From positions 1-64,000 of the forward strand of contig NZ_JAGJCF010000014.1 in the NCBI RefSeq assembly GCF_017815135.1: a DNA stretch of 64,000 nucleotides. Reading direction: 5' to 3'. The position numbers and the translations under genes were made by a program. Origin of the DNA: Jiella mangrovi. Its GTDB lineage: Bacteria; Pseudomonadota; Alphaproteobacteria; Rhizobiales; Rhizobiaceae. The notes beneath the pieces are model-generated. The model was not told the origin of the DNA. It was given only the letters and a program-made list of their open reading frames with translations, and made no database searches. Positions 39,840-50,163 of the stretch are shown here, piece after piece. Positions within the stretch are counted from its first letter, which is position 1, and the number at the start of each line of letters is the position of its first letter.

Positions 39840-41387
39840 TCAGGCCGATTGCGACAGGCGCTCTTCGTTGGAAAGGCCGAGATAATCCGAGATCCTGGCC
39901 GCCGGCATCGGTCTCGCAAACAGGAAGCCCTGGCCATATTCGCAGCCCAGTTGCTTCAGCAGTTCGAGCTGGGAGGTGGTCTCGATGCCCTCCGCAAGAG
40001 TCGCGACGCCGATGCCGTGCCCGAGGCCGATGATCGAGCGGACCACCGAGGTCTGCTTGAGGCTGTCGCCGCAACTGCGGGTGAAGCTGCGGTCGATCTT
40101 GATCTTGTCGAAGGGCATGTTGGCGAGCTGGCCGAGGCTGGAAAAGCCGGTGCCGAAGTCGTCGAGCGCCACCTTGATGCCGCAGTCCTGCAGCTGGCGA
40201 ATGGTTTTGATCGCGCCGTCGAAGTCTGCGACGACAGCGCTTTCGGTCATTTCGATCTCGAGCCGGCTCGGCGGCAGCCCGGTCTCCTTGAGGATCTGGA
40301 TGATGCGCAAACCGAGCAGGGGATCTGCGAACTGCAGCGGCGACAGGTTGAACGTCAGGACGGCGCTTTCGGGCCATTCCTTCGCGTCGGCGCAGGCGCG
40401 GCGCAACAGCCTTTCGGACAGCTCGGTGATCAGGCCGGTCTCTTCGGCAAGCGCAATGAACACCACGGGGGGAATCGACGTCCCGCTGGCCGTCGTCCAG
40501 CGCGCCAGCGCCTCGAAACCGCGGATTTCGCCGGTGTCCAGCTGGATGAGAGGCTGGTAATGGGGCTGGATCAAGTCGTCCTGCAGCGCTGCACGAAAAG
40601 CGCTCTCGAGCTCGATCCTTTCGCGGAAGCCTGCCAGCATGGCCGGCTCGAACCGCCTGACGCTGCCCGCGCCGTCGCGCTTGGCGGCATACATGGCAAG
40701 GTCGGCGTTGCGCATTTCGGCCCTCAGATCGGCATTGGTTTCCGCAAGGACGGCAATGCCAAGGGATGCGCCGACCTCGACTACAAGGCCGTCGATCGAG
40801 ATCGGCCTGCCGATCGCCTCGTGGAGCTTGCGGCCGATACCGACAAGCTCTGCTTCGCTCGCGCGCGGCGCGACCACGAGGAATTCGTCGCCCCCGATCC
40901 GGGCGCAGATCGCCATCGGCAACGTGTCCGTGAGGCGCCCGGCGATCGCCGCGAGCAGCTTGTCGCCGACCTGATGCCCGAGCAGATCGTTGACCTTCTT
41001 GAAGCCGTCGAGATCGATGGCGATGATCGTACCGAGACTTGTGTCCCTGGCGCAGAGCTCGGGCAGGCGCGTCTCGACATAGCGGCGATTGAACAGGCCG
41101 GTGACGATGTCGTTATAGGCGGCGAAGATCGCGCGGCCCTCGGCCGCGTCGCGCACCATCACCGCTCGCCGGAGGTCCAGCATCCGCCGGTATGCGAAGG
41201 TTATCGCACCGAGGCCGGCAATCGTGATGGCCAGAAAGATTTCGTCCGCCTGCCAGGATTCGTTGGCCGCGAAGAAAGCTTCGAACCTTTCGGCAAAATC
41301 GAATTTCAGCGACAGCAGCCAGACGATCACCGTCATCAAGGCGAGCCAGAACGCCTCGTTTCGTGCACTCTTCGTCTGGTGTTTCAT
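39840..41387 (-). CDS. Membrane GGDEF-EAL protein (cyclic di-GMP turnover)
   Basis: A 515-residue protein with two N-terminal helices (residues 13-30 and 53-70), a GGDEF domain with an intact RIGGDEF site, and an EAL domain with EALARW, DDFGTGFSSL and the later AEGIET. Both active sites look complete, so it may make or break c-di-GMP; the balance cannot be read from sequence. ATG 41387 is preferred over ATG 41423. It is near the pilus operon, but the gene stands alone. Confidence 0.9.
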   Translation of the reverse strand: MKHQTKSARNEAFWLALMTVIVWLLSLKFDFAERFEAFFAANESWQADEIFLAITIAGLGAITFAYRRMLDLRRAVMVRDAAEGRAIFAAYNDIVTGLFNRRYVETRLPELCARDTSLGTIIAIDLDGFKKVNDLLGHQVGDKLLAAIAGRLTDTLPMAICARIGGDEFLVVAPRASEAELVGIGRKLHEAIGRPISIDGLVVEVGASLGIAVLAETNADLRAEMRNADLAMYAAKRDGAGSVRRFEPAMLAGFRERIELESAFRAALQDDLIQPHYQPLIQLDTGEIRGFEALARWTTASGTSIPPVVFIALAEETGLITELSERLLRRACADAKEWPESAVLTFNLSPLQFADPLLGLRIIQILKETGLPPSRLEIEMTESAVVADFDGAIKTIRQLQDCGIKVALDDFGTGFSSLGQLANMPFDKIKIDRSFTRSCGDSLKQTSVVRSIIGLGHGIGVATLAEGIETTSQLELLKQLGCEYGQGFLFARPMPAARISDYLGLSNEERLSQSA

Positions 41388-41558
41388 TGCCCGTTCCCGT
41401 CGACTTTCGGGGCAGGGAAACACAAGAGCTCTAATATTACGTAATCGACGGATGTAGATCAGAAGAAACCTGTCAGAACCGATTTTTCGAAAGAACTATA
41501 ATCGAGACTGATAATGCAAATCAAAGATGAGGGGAATGAATAAACTCGCAATCGTGGG

Positions 41559-42506
41559 TCACGTGAGGTGATGTGCTGTTGCGGCCCTCAGTTGCGACGT
41601 CGCGCCGATCCAGCCGTCCATCTGCAGGAAGCCATGGATCATCCCCTCAACGCGCAGGTGCCGGGCCGTGACGCCTGACGCGTGTAGCTTCGAACAGAAA
41701 AGCTCGCCCTCGTCGCGCAGCGGATCATGCTCGCAGGTGACGACGAGCGTGTCGGGAAAGCCGTGAAAATCGCGCGCAAGCAGCGGCGAGACCCTCGGAT
41801 CGGATCGCTCGCGCGGATCGGGGACGAAGAGCGCGTTCTCGTAGGCGAGCGATTCTTCGGTCATGACGTTGCCGGCCTCGGTCTTCAGCGACAGGAAGGG
41901 GCGATCCGGGCGAAGATCGGTGTTGGGATAAAGCATCACCAGCTTCGCCGGCACGGCCGCGCCAGCCTCAAGAAGCGCGCGCACGACAACGGCGGCAAAA
42001 AGCCCGCCGATGGAATCGCCGCCGATCGCGACCGTGGCCGGGTGGCAGCCGAAATCGCCGGCGCGCGCCATCAGCGCCATCGTCGCCGCGATGCAATCGG
42101 TCTGCGGCGCCGGCGAGATGTGTTCGGGCGCAAGGCGATAGTCGACGGAGGCGACCAGCCGGCCGGTCGCTTCGCAAAGCTGGCGAAGGGCAATGTCGTG
42201 GCTGTCGAGAGAGCCGGCCATCGCGCCGCCGCCGTGATACCAGACGAGCATGGCGCTCGCGGGCCCGGACGGCCGATAGAGGCGAACGCGGATCGGACCG
42301 GCTCCGTCATCGGCGCAGCCGGCGGGGCGTTCCACCGAAATGTCCTCGCTCGAGACGCCCCTCGGCGCCGTGCCCGAATAGTCAGACAAGGAGGCCGTCA
42401 TCGCCCGCGCCTGTGCGAGCTTTTCCCGCGCGTCGCGCGGTTCTGCCTGCGCGGCCTTCTTGCGGGCGAGATCGGCGAGAACGGCTTTTGCCTCTTGGCT
42501 CAGCAT
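41559..42506 (-). CDS. Alpha/beta hydrolase, hormone-sensitive lipase (GDXG) family esterase
   Basis: A 315-residue esterase-like protein with the oxyanion-hole motif YHGGGAMAG, nucleophile motif GDSIGG, Asp in CEHDPLRDE and His in EGMIHGF, thus a complete Ser-Asp-His triad. The natural ester is unknown. It begins four bases after the corA stop and is probably cotranscribed with it. Confidence 0.87.
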   Translation of the reverse strand: MLSQEAKAVLADLARKKAAQAEPRDAREKLAQARAMTASLSDYSGTAPRGVSSEDISVERPAGCADDGAGPIRVRLYRPSGPASAMLVWYHGGGAMAGSLDSHDIALRQLCEATGRLVASVDYRLAPEHISPAPQTDCIAATMALMARAGDFGCHPATVAIGGDSIGGLFAAVVVRALLEAGAAVPAKLVMLYPNTDLRPDRPFLSLKTEAGNVMTEESLAYENALFVPDPRERSDPRVSPLLARDFHGFPDTLVVTCEHDPLRDEGELFCSKLHASGVTARHLRVEGMIHGFLQMDGWIGATSQLRAATAHHLT

Positions 42507-42510
42507 GACA

Positions 42511-43602
42511 TCAGATCCAGCGCTTCTTGCGGAAGAACAACAACAGGCCGCCGGCGATCACGGCCATGATCGCCAGCGCGATGGGATAGCCATAGGGCGA
42601 CTGGGTGAGCGGCATGTTCCATCTGGAAATCTCGGGATTGAAGTTCATGCCCCAGAGCCCGGCGAGAAAGCCGAGCGGAATGAATATGGTCGAGACGATG
42701 GTCAGGAGATTGATCACCTCGTTGGTCTTCGCCGCCGAAAGCGTCATGTGAAGGTCGATCAGCCCGGCGGCCGTTTCGCGATAGGTATCGTTGAGATCGA
42801 CGAGCTGATCGCAGTGGTCCTGGACGTCGGCGAAGTAGACCTTGGTCTCTTCCGACAGAAAGGGCCGTTCGAGCCGCATGATGACGCCGAGGGCGTCGCG
42901 GGTCGGTCGCAGATAGCGCCGCATGGTGAAGAGCTCGCGCCGCATGGTGTGGAGCTCGGGCACCTGCACGGCATCGACGTCGTCGAAGATTTCGTCCTCG
43001 ATCGCATCGAGCCGGGCGCCGTGGTGATCGACGACCGGGAAATAGGCATCGACGACGGCGTCGATCAGCGCGTAGGCGAGATAGTCGGCGCCGCCGGTGT
43101 GAAGCCGCGGAGCGCCCTTTTCGATGCGGTTGCGCACGGGATCGAAGGCATCGCCCGGCCGCTCCTGGAAGGTGACGACGAAGCCTTCGCCGAAAAACAG
43201 CGACAGCTGCTCGCTTTCCTCCTCGCCCGAAAGCATCCGCATCACGACGAAAGCATAGGCGTCATAGGCCTCGCATTTCGGCCGCTGGTCGGTGTTGACG
43301 ACATCCTCTAGCGTCAGCGGATGCAGGCCGAAGGCAGCGCCGATCCGGCCGATGAGGTCGATGTCGGCAAGACCTGTGCAGTCGAGCCAGAGTTTGCCGC
43401 AAGTCTCGCGCAAAAGGAGCGCATCTTCCAGCGTGCAGCCGACGAGGCGCTTGGTCTCGCCGCCGCCGATGCCGGTCGCCGTCAGGCGGGTGCGCGCAGC
43501 CTCGGGATCGGCCACGAGCTGGCCGGGCGGCGCGCCGATCTCCGAGCGTTTGGCCTTTTCGCGCTTTTTCCTGCGCTTTCCTCGCCCGGTCAGATCGATC
43601 AT
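42511..43602 (-). CDS. corA: CorA family magnesium/cobalt transporter
   Basis: A 363-residue CorA-type channel: a long cytoplasmic domain, two C-terminal helices and the selectivity motif GMNF between them. ATG 43602 (MIDLTGRGKRRKK) follows AAGGG by about seven bases; an in-frame ATG at 43626 is less likely. The basic N-terminal 20 residues are unusual. It is followed within five bases by the esterase gene. Confidence 0.93.
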   Translation of the reverse strand: MIDLTGRGKRRKKREKAKRSEIGAPPGQLVADPEAARTRLTATGIGGGETKRLVGCTLEDALLLRETCGKLWLDCTGLADIDLIGRIGAAFGLHPLTLEDVVNTDQRPKCEAYDAYAFVVMRMLSGEEESEQLSLFFGEGFVVTFQERPGDAFDPVRNRIEKGAPRLHTGGADYLAYALIDAVVDAYFPVVDHHGARLDAIEDEIFDDVDAVQVPELHTMRRELFTMRRYLRPTRDALGVIMRLERPFLSEETKVYFADVQDHCDQLVDLNDTYRETAAGLIDLHMTLSAAKTNEVINLLTIVSTIFIPLGFLAGLWGMNFNPEISRWNMPLTQSPYGYPIALAIMAVIAGGLLLFFRKKRWI

Positions 43603-43699
43603 GCTCGGCCCTTGCTTCCTGTCCATCGAAGGGATGTGACACCCGGCAAGGAAATCAGCCAAGGGCCGGGACGTTCCGAAGCGGGGTCCGTCAGGGCGT

Positions 43700-44686
43700 T
43701 TAGCCGCGTCCGCCGAAGACCCGCTTGGGCTTGAACGAGCCCTCCTCGACGGCGCCGAGCGCGATCAGCCGGCCATGGCCGGTGGCAAACGCCTCGTCGC
43801 AGAAGACCGGGGCGTCGCGGCCGCGCAGGATCACCGGATTGCCGGACAGGACCCGGCTCGCCTGCTCGTCGGTGAGGATCACCTCGTAGAGATCGGCAAG
43901 CGCCGCCTCCGGCGCGATGATGTATTCGTCGAGCGGCTTGAAATCGACGACGCGGGCCTTGGCGCCGGATTCGATCGCCTCGGCGTCGAGCGTCTCGCGG
44001 CCTTCCTCGGCCGCTTCCAGAAGCTCGTCCAGCGGCACCATGTCGTCCTCGCCGAAGGCGCCGACGGCGGTGCGGCGAAGCTCGACGATATGGCCGTAGC
44101 AGCCGAGATCGCGGCCGAGATCGCGGGCGATGGCGCGCACATAGGTGCCCTTGCCGCATTCGGCCTCGAAGACGGTGGTCTCGGCGTCGGGTTCCTCGAC
44201 GATTTCGAGGCGCACGACCTCGACCGTGCGCGGCGCGATCTCGACGGTCTCGCCTTCGCGGGCAAGATCATAGGCGCGCTCGCCGGCGATCTTGATCGCC
44301 GAGAAGTTCGGCGGCACCTGGGTGATCTCGCCGATATAGTTCGGCAGCAGCTCTTCGATCGCCGCGCGGCTCGGCCGCTTGTCGGAGGTTTTGGTCACCG
44401 GGCCTTCGGTATCGTCGGTGGTCGTCTCGGCGCCCCAGCGCACGGAAAAGCGGTAGACCTTGCGCCCGTCCATGACGAAGGGGACGGTCTTGGTCGCGTC
44501 GCCCAGCGCGATCGGCAGCATGCCGGAGGCCAGCGGATCGAGCGTGCCAGCATGGCCGGCTTTCTGGGCGAAATACAGCCATTTCAGCTTGCCCACCGCA
44601 TCGGTCGAGCCCATGCCCTTCGGCTTGTCGAGGACGATCCAGCCATTGATCGGCCGCCCCTTGGGCTTCTTGCCGCGCCGCGCCAT
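43700..44686 (-). CDS. truB: tRNA pseudouridine-55 synthase TruB
   Basis: A 328-residue pseudouridine synthase acting on U55 of the tRNA T-loop. The catalytic Asp is D50 in [13 protein letters not shown]; the RNA-binding C-terminal domain is present. The ATG overlaps the rbfA stop by one base (TGATG), so the two are coupled. In most bacteria rpsO and pnp follow; here corA lies downstream. Confidence 0.95.
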   Translation of the reverse strand: MARRGKKPKGRPINGWIVLDKPKGMGSTDAVGKLKWLYFAQKAGHAGTLDPLASGMLPIALGDATKTVPFVMDGRKVYRFSVRWGAETTTDDTEGPVTKTSDKRPSRAAIEELLPNYIGEITQVPPNFSAIKIAGERAYDLAREGETVEIAPRTVEVVRLEIVEEPDAETTVFEAECGKGTYVRAIARDLGRDLGCYGHIVELRRTAVGAFGEDDMVPLDELLEAAEEGRETLDAEAIESGAKARVVDFKPLDEYIIAPEAALADLYEVILTDEQASRVLSGNPVILRGRDAPVFCDEAFATGHGRLIALGAVEEGSFKPKRVFGGRG

Positions 44687-45135
44687 CAGTTCTTCTCTCC
44701 ATTGGTGCCGTGAGCCGGCATCGCATCCGCCGCGCCGTCGTCGTCGCCGTGATCGAGATCCCTCTGGACCTCCGGCGACTTCAAGAGGGCGTCGATGCGG
44801 GCGAAATTGTCGAAGGAGGTGTCGGTGCGAAACCGAAACTCCGGCATGTATTTCATCTGCTTGAGCGCTGGCGAAACCCGGCCGCGAATGAACCGGGCAT
44901 TTTTGTTCAGCGCCGCGACGAAGGGCTCGGTGTCGTCCTGGCCGAGCACGGTGACGAAGGCGGTCGCGATCTTGAGGTCGGGCGACATGCGCACTTCCGA
45001 AACCGAGACCATGGCTTTTTCGAGCAGCGGATCGAGGATCTCGCCGCGCTGGAAGAATTCGGTCAGCGCATGGCGGACCTTCTCGCCGACCGAGAGCATG
45101 CGCTGGGACGGCGCCGAAGTCGTTGGGCGGGCCAT
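44686..45135 (-). CDS. rbfA: Ribosome-binding factor A
   Basis: A 149-residue KH-fold factor for 30S subunit maturation. [17 protein letters not shown] and [18 protein letters not shown] are family signatures, and the C-terminal tail is Asp-rich. It begins a two-gene unit with truB. The usual upstream infB is missing; instead a palindromic repeat lies 70 bases upstream. Confidence 0.94.
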   Translation of the reverse strand: MARPTTSAPSQRMLSVGEKVRHALTEFFQRGEILDPLLEKAMVSVSEVRMSPDLKIATAFVTVLGQDDTEPFVAALNKNARFIRGRVSPALKQMKYMPEFRFRTDTSFDNFARIDALLKSPEVQRDLDHGDDDGAADAMPAHGTNGEKN

Positions 45136-45206
45136 GGTGATACCCCCTTGAATGTGAGCGGCCGAAAAGTTGGACTTTCCGGACAGCCCATATGGAAAGA
45201 CTCAAA

Positions 45207-45308
45207 CATCGGCCCGAAAATCGGAATCGACCTTCGGAAAGCACGATGTGTAGATTCAAACACTTAGAGCGCCCTTTCTGCGTCCGGTCGGATGCAGGGC
45301 GCTCTAAG
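45207..45308. repeat. Dispersed rhizobial-type palindromic repeat, copy 2 (full)
   Basis: The segment starts CATCGGCCCGAAAATCGG and ends with a long imperfect hairpin, CTTAGAGCGCCCT (45263-45275) with AGGGCGCTCTAAG (45296-45308). The left half matches copy 1 at 8417-8507. This copy has both hairpin arms. Confidence 0.85.
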
Positions 45309-45578
45309 AACGGGATCGACCGCGCCGGAGCGTCCGGGACTTCGCCCGGATCCGGCTCGGCGACGCGGCTCCTGCCGGCTATCGCCCAACGGCATGTCTG
45401 CGGCGGCTGGCGGGCAGTCGATCCGCTACCGTTCGAGCGAGAGCTGATGGATATGCAGCCCTGTTAAGTGGGAAGACTCGCGATGACAAGGCCTCCACCG
45501 GAGAAGAGGGCGTTTGCCCCTCCGCGTGGACAGGGGGCGCTTTCGTTACGATTTGATGAATCCCGTGTCGCCGGGCCA

Positions 45579-45615
45579 TGCAGAAACTGCACCCCTGATG
45601 TGCAGATTGCTGCAC
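45579..45615. promoter_or_regulatory. Twin palindromes, LysR-type operator candidate
   Basis: TGCAGAAACTGCA (45579-45591) is a perfect T-N11-A dyad, the LysR-family motif, and GTGCAGATTGCTGCAC (45600-45615) is a second dyad whose centre is about 22 bases further on, two helical turns. TTCTTT (45616-45621) and TATATG (45639-45644), 17 bases apart, follow as a weak promoter. This fits an activator site upstream of the DUF1127 gene. Confidence 0.55.
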
Positions 45616-45778
45616 TTCTTTTGGGCATCGATGCCGAATATATGAGCGTCAAGAGATCGGAGCCTTCGCCCTCGCGGTGGAACTTCAGACCTCGAACCTT
45701 TGAAAAACACACCATTCGCCAGTTCGAGCATCGGGCCCATTCCGGTCGCCGTGCCCGTAGGCCTCGAGGAGTACCATC

Positions 45779-45928
45779 ATGTTCCGTCAGTTCGCAGACC
45801 GCATCAAATCCATGCGCAACGTCCGCAGCGACATCCGTCAGCTTCAGCTCATGGGTGACCGCGAGCTCGCCGACATCGGCGTCATGCGCGCCGACATCGA
45901 AAGCGCCGTGCGCTTCGGCCGTCGCTGA
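45779..45928 (+). CDS. DUF1127 small protein
   Basis: A 49-residue, strongly basic protein with the DUF1127 (YjiS-like) core RELADIGVMRADIESAV in its C-terminal half. GAGGAG lies eight bases before ATG 45779, and a strong terminator follows the stop by about 70 bases. Small DUF1127 proteins in Agrobacterium and Brucella are linked to phosphate or carbon metabolism and RNA turnover, and in Brucella several are activated by the LysR-type regulator VtlR. The upstream twin palindromes suggest similar control. Confidence 0.85.
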   Translation: MFRQFADRIKSMRNVRSDIRQLQLMGDRELADIGVMRADIESAVRFGRR

Positions 45929-45996
45929 GATCGGCCGGCGACGCAGACGTCGCCGCGACCTATGAGTAGTAGAGTGCCATAGCGGGCACTCGCCCA

Positions 45997-46035
45997 AAGA
46001 GCGCCTGTCCCTGAAAAGGGGCGGGCGCTTTTTTT
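45997..46035 (+). terminator. Rho-independent terminator after the DUF1127 gene
   Basis: An 11-bp stem (46001-46011 with 46018-46028, including two G-U pairs) with a 6-base loop TGAAAA is followed by seven T residues. A second stem, GAGTGCC/GGCACTC, precedes it near 45972-45991. It is a textbook intrinsic terminator for the rightward small gene. Confidence 0.9.
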
Positions 46036-46098
46036 GTTTGGAGTTCACCGCAAGCGCGGCGGCAGGTAAACCGCCTTTCGGCGTCCGCCGTCCGGTCC

Positions 46099-46578
46099 TT
46101 ATCTGACCGGGCCGAGTTTGGCGCCCGTGGCCGAGCGAAGCTGCAGCGGCACGACCTCGAAGACGTGATTGGGCGAACCGGCGGCCGCCCAGACCGTGGC
46201 GTATTGGAAGAGGTCCTCGTCCATGTAGACGGCAAGATCGCCGGTCGCGCCGAGCGGCGCGACGCCGCCGATGGCAAAGCCGGTCACGTCGCGGACATAG
46301 GCGGCATCCGGGCGCACCAGCGTTTCGCCGAGATGCTCCGCCATCAAGGCCTCGTCGACGCGGTTGGCGCCGGACACCAGCAAGAGATGTGGCCGGCCGC
46401 TTTCCTTGCCGCAAAACACCAGCGACTTGACGATCTGGCCGACCTGCGCCCCGACGGCCTCCGCCGCCTCTTGCGCCGAGCGGGCGGATTTCTGGGTCTG
46501 GACGATCTTCACCTTCAGGCCCTTGGCAGTGCAGGCCTCGGCGACGTGCTGGACGGCAGGGGGATGGGGCTCGGTCAT
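46099..46578 (-). CDS. YbaK/EbsC family protein (aminoacyl-tRNA deacylase-like)
   Basis: A 159-residue YbaK/ProX-fold protein that probably hydrolyses misacylated tRNA in trans. The segment QIVKSLVFCGKES and the motif GFAIGGVAPLG are characteristic; the latter identifies the YbaK/ProX superfamily. ATG 46578 was chosen because a longer frame to 46707 has low-complexity sequence. Exact tRNA substrate is unclear. Confidence 0.86.
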   Translation of the reverse strand: MTEPHPPAVQHVAEACTAKGLKVKIVQTQKSARSAQEAAEAVGAQVGQIVKSLVFCGKESGRPHLLLVSGANRVDEALMAEHLGETLVRPDAAYVRDVTGFAIGGVAPLGATGDLAVYMDEDLFQYATVWAAAGSPNHVFEVVPLQLRSATGAKLGPVR

Positions 46579-47066
46579 GGTGTCTCGGTCTCTTCTGGCT
46601 TCGTTGCGAAAACCGTCTGGGGCGCTGCGCAGCCAAGGAATACGAGACTGATCGCCTTGCAGCGTTTCATGCAGGCGCAGAACTGTGCGGCTATGTCGTG
46701 CCGCCATTCCCTCGCCCTTCGAGGTTCGCTGCGCTCACACCTCAGGATGAGGGAATGGGAAACCGACTCGGCAGGCTTTGCTACTGCAAAAGCGAATTGC
46801 CTTCATAAGAATAACGGCGCTCGCTCGGTTCCGGCGCAAAAGCTCTCCGCGGTCGAACTCAAAGCCCGACACCCTGCATAACCCGCGATACGACAACCGC
46901 GGCGCATCCCGCCGCCTCATCCTGAGGAGCGAGCGAAGCGAGCCTCGAAGGGCGAGGGGGCGCCGCGCCGTTGCATCCATCTCTTCTGCCGTGAACACGC
47001 ACCAGAACTACGGGCAGCAAAGACCGCCACAGGAACCTGCCCCGAAGCGATGCCGCCTTTCACCTC
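46579..47066. other. Intergenic with an inverted pair of palindromic repeats
   Basis: 488 bases between the deacylase-like gene and the rho stop. No gene is supported. It holds two copies of a palindromic repeat in opposite orientation, listed separately. Confidence 0.6.
46709..46958. repeat. Inverted pair of CCTCATCCTGAGG-type palindromic repeats
   Basis: Copy A (46709-46753) reads CCCTCGCCCTTCGAGG then ACCTCAGGATGAGGG; copy B (46915-46958) reads CCTCATCCTGAGGAGC then GCCTCGAAGGGCGAGG. They are inverted relative to one another and nearly complementary along their length. Repeats of this kind are abundant between genes in Bradyrhizobium and other Rhizobiales. Confidence 0.85.
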
Positions 47067-48326
<1,260 letters not shown>

Positions 48327-48692
48327 TCGGGGGCTGATGCTCTTTGGCTGTCGGTCCGCACCGGTCTGCTGGTCGGACGGAACAGGTCGGGTGGGAAGGG
48401 GGAACGCTGGGGCCGAAACACGAAAGGCTCGGCAAATGGGGCGCTTCGGTAAAAACCGATCCACTGCCTCGGGAGAGGCAGGATGTTTCAGGGACATATA
48501 GCGACGGGCACGGTGCCGCGCAAGCGGTTTCGACGTATCGGCCGCCGCGCTACCCGTTTTTCTTCAACTTGAGCGGGTTTATTCTGCCGGGCAGAGAGAT
48601 GCGACAGGCACCTTCGGCAGCTGTCCGGCGCGCAAGCCATCCGGCCGCCGCGCCATCGTTGTTGTCGAGGATGCTCCAGGTCGGGTGCGACC
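48327..48692. other. Rho leader and intergenic to gntP
   Basis: 366 bases. Two hairpins are clear: TCGGT (48446-48450) with ACCGA (48455-48459) and CTGCCTC (48464-48470) with GAGGCAG (48475-48481). They would lie in the rho mRNA leader; rho is autoregulated in its leader in other bacteria, so a control role is possible. Confidence 0.5.
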
Positions 48693-50081
48693 TCAGCCCC
48701 CGAAGGCGACGTAGAGCAGGCAGGCGATGGCAAAGCCGATGACGCCGATCAGCGTCTCCATCACGGTCCAGGTCTTCAGCGTCGTCTTGACGTCCATGTC
48801 CATGAAGCGGCCGACCAGCCAGAAGCCGGAATCATTGACGTGGCTGAGGGCGAGAGAGCCGGAGGCGAGCGCCACGACGATGGCGGCGAGGGGAAAGCCG
48901 GTGATCTCCTGCGAGGCGATCGCCGGCTGGATAAGGCCGGCCGAGGTGATCAGCGCCACCGTTGCCGACCCTTGCGCGACACGCAGGGCGAGCGCGATGA
49001 CGAAGCCGGAGACGATCAGCGGCAGGCCGACGCCCGACAGCGTATCGGCCAAGGCATCGCCGATGCCGGTGGCCTTGAGGACACCGCCGAACATGCCGCC
49101 GGCGCCGGTGATCAGGATGATCGCGCAGACTGGGCCGAGCGCGGAGTTGAGGAGGCTCTCGACCCGCAGCTTGTCGAGGCCGCGGCGAATGCCGAGGACG
49201 TAGCTGGCGACCAGAACGGCGATGAGAAGGGCGATGGGCGTCGCGCAGATGGCTCTGAGGAACTGGAACCAGCCGGCGTCGCCATTGACCATGCCGGCGG
49301 CCCGCGCCGCGTCGAGCCCGGTGTTGACGAAGATGATGGCGAGCGGCAGCAGCAAGAGCAGGATCACCGTCGAGGGCTTCGGCGGCTCGGCCATGTCCTC
49401 CTCGCGTTCGCCGCCGGAGAGGAAGTCCGGCACCTTGAGAACGAATTTCGAGCCGGACCACACGCCATAGAGATAGCCGGCGAGAAACCAGGTGGGGATC
49501 GCGACGATCAGCCCGACGATGGTCAGGATGCCGATGTCGGCGCCGAGAAGCTCGGCGCTGGCGACGGGGCCGGGATGGGGCGGCACGAAGGCGTGCATGC
49601 AGGAAAACGCGCCGGCGACCGGCAGGCCGTAGCGCAACACGCCGCCGCCGAGCCGGCGCGCCACCGAGAAGACGATCGGCAGCATGACGACGAGGCCGGC
49701 ATCGAAGAAGATCGGAAAGCCGAAGATCAGGGCGGCGATGCCCAACGCCAGCGGTGCCCGCTCCTCGCCGAACTTGGCGATCAGCGCGTCAGAGAGCGTC
49801 TGCGCTCCGCCCGAGACCTCGACCAGCCGGCCGAGCATGGCGCCGAAGCCGACGAGCAGCGCGACGGAGGCGAGCGTCGAGCCGAAGCCGCTGGTCAGAA
49901 CGTCGAGAACCGCGCTGGCCGGCAGGCCGGCGACGAAGGCCGTTACCAGGGAAACCAGAACCAGCGCGATGAAGGCGTGAATCCGGAACTGGATGATCAG
50001 GACGAGGAGGAGCACGATGGCTCCGGCGGCTATCGCCAGGAGCGACCCGGCGCCCAGCGTTTGTTGAAATCCCTCCGGCAC
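48693..50081 (-). CDS. gntP: Gluconate permease of the GntP family
   Basis: A 462-residue inner-membrane gluconate:H+ symporter with about twelve helices. FPIFFDAGLVVMLPI and HAFVPPHPGPVASAE are family signatures. GTG 50081 is preceded by GGAGG six bases upstream; the longer frame to 50189 begins with an Arg-rich stretch that would overlap the end of gntK. It follows gntK, giving an uptake-and-phosphorylation unit. Confidence 0.93.
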   Translation of the reverse strand: MPEGFQQTLGAGSLLAIAAGAIVLLLVLIIQFRIHAFIALVLVSLVTAFVAGLPASAVLDVLTSGFGSTLASVALLVGFGAMLGRLVEVSGGAQTLSDALIAKFGEERAPLALGIAALIFGFPIFFDAGLVVMLPIVFSVARRLGGGVLRYGLPVAGAFSCMHAFVPPHPGPVASAELLGADIGILTIVGLIVAIPTWFLAGYLYGVWSGSKFVLKVPDFLSGGEREEDMAEPPKPSTVILLLLLPLAIIFVNTGLDAARAAGMVNGDAGWFQFLRAICATPIALLIAVLVASYVLGIRRGLDKLRVESLLNSALGPVCAIILITGAGGMFGGVLKATGIGDALADTLSGVGLPLIVSGFVIALALRVAQGSATVALITSAGLIQPAIASQEITGFPLAAIVVALASGSLALSHVNDSGFWLVGRFMDMDVKTTLKTWTVMETLIGVIGFAIACLLYVAFGG

Positions 50082-50163
50082 GCGGCTTCCTCCATTTTTT
50101 TGGGAATCGACTGACGAGACGTCTTGGCGCCGCCGGGCCCGGCGACGCGTTATTGGCGCGCCC

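Larger units (their letters stand above)
45136..45778. other. Intergenic between rbfA and the DUF1127 gene
   Basis: 643 bases. It holds the full palindromic repeat (45207-45308), two TGCAG/CTGCA palindromes (45579-45615) and the leader of the DUF1127 gene. No open frame here has a recognisable product. Confidence 0.6.
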
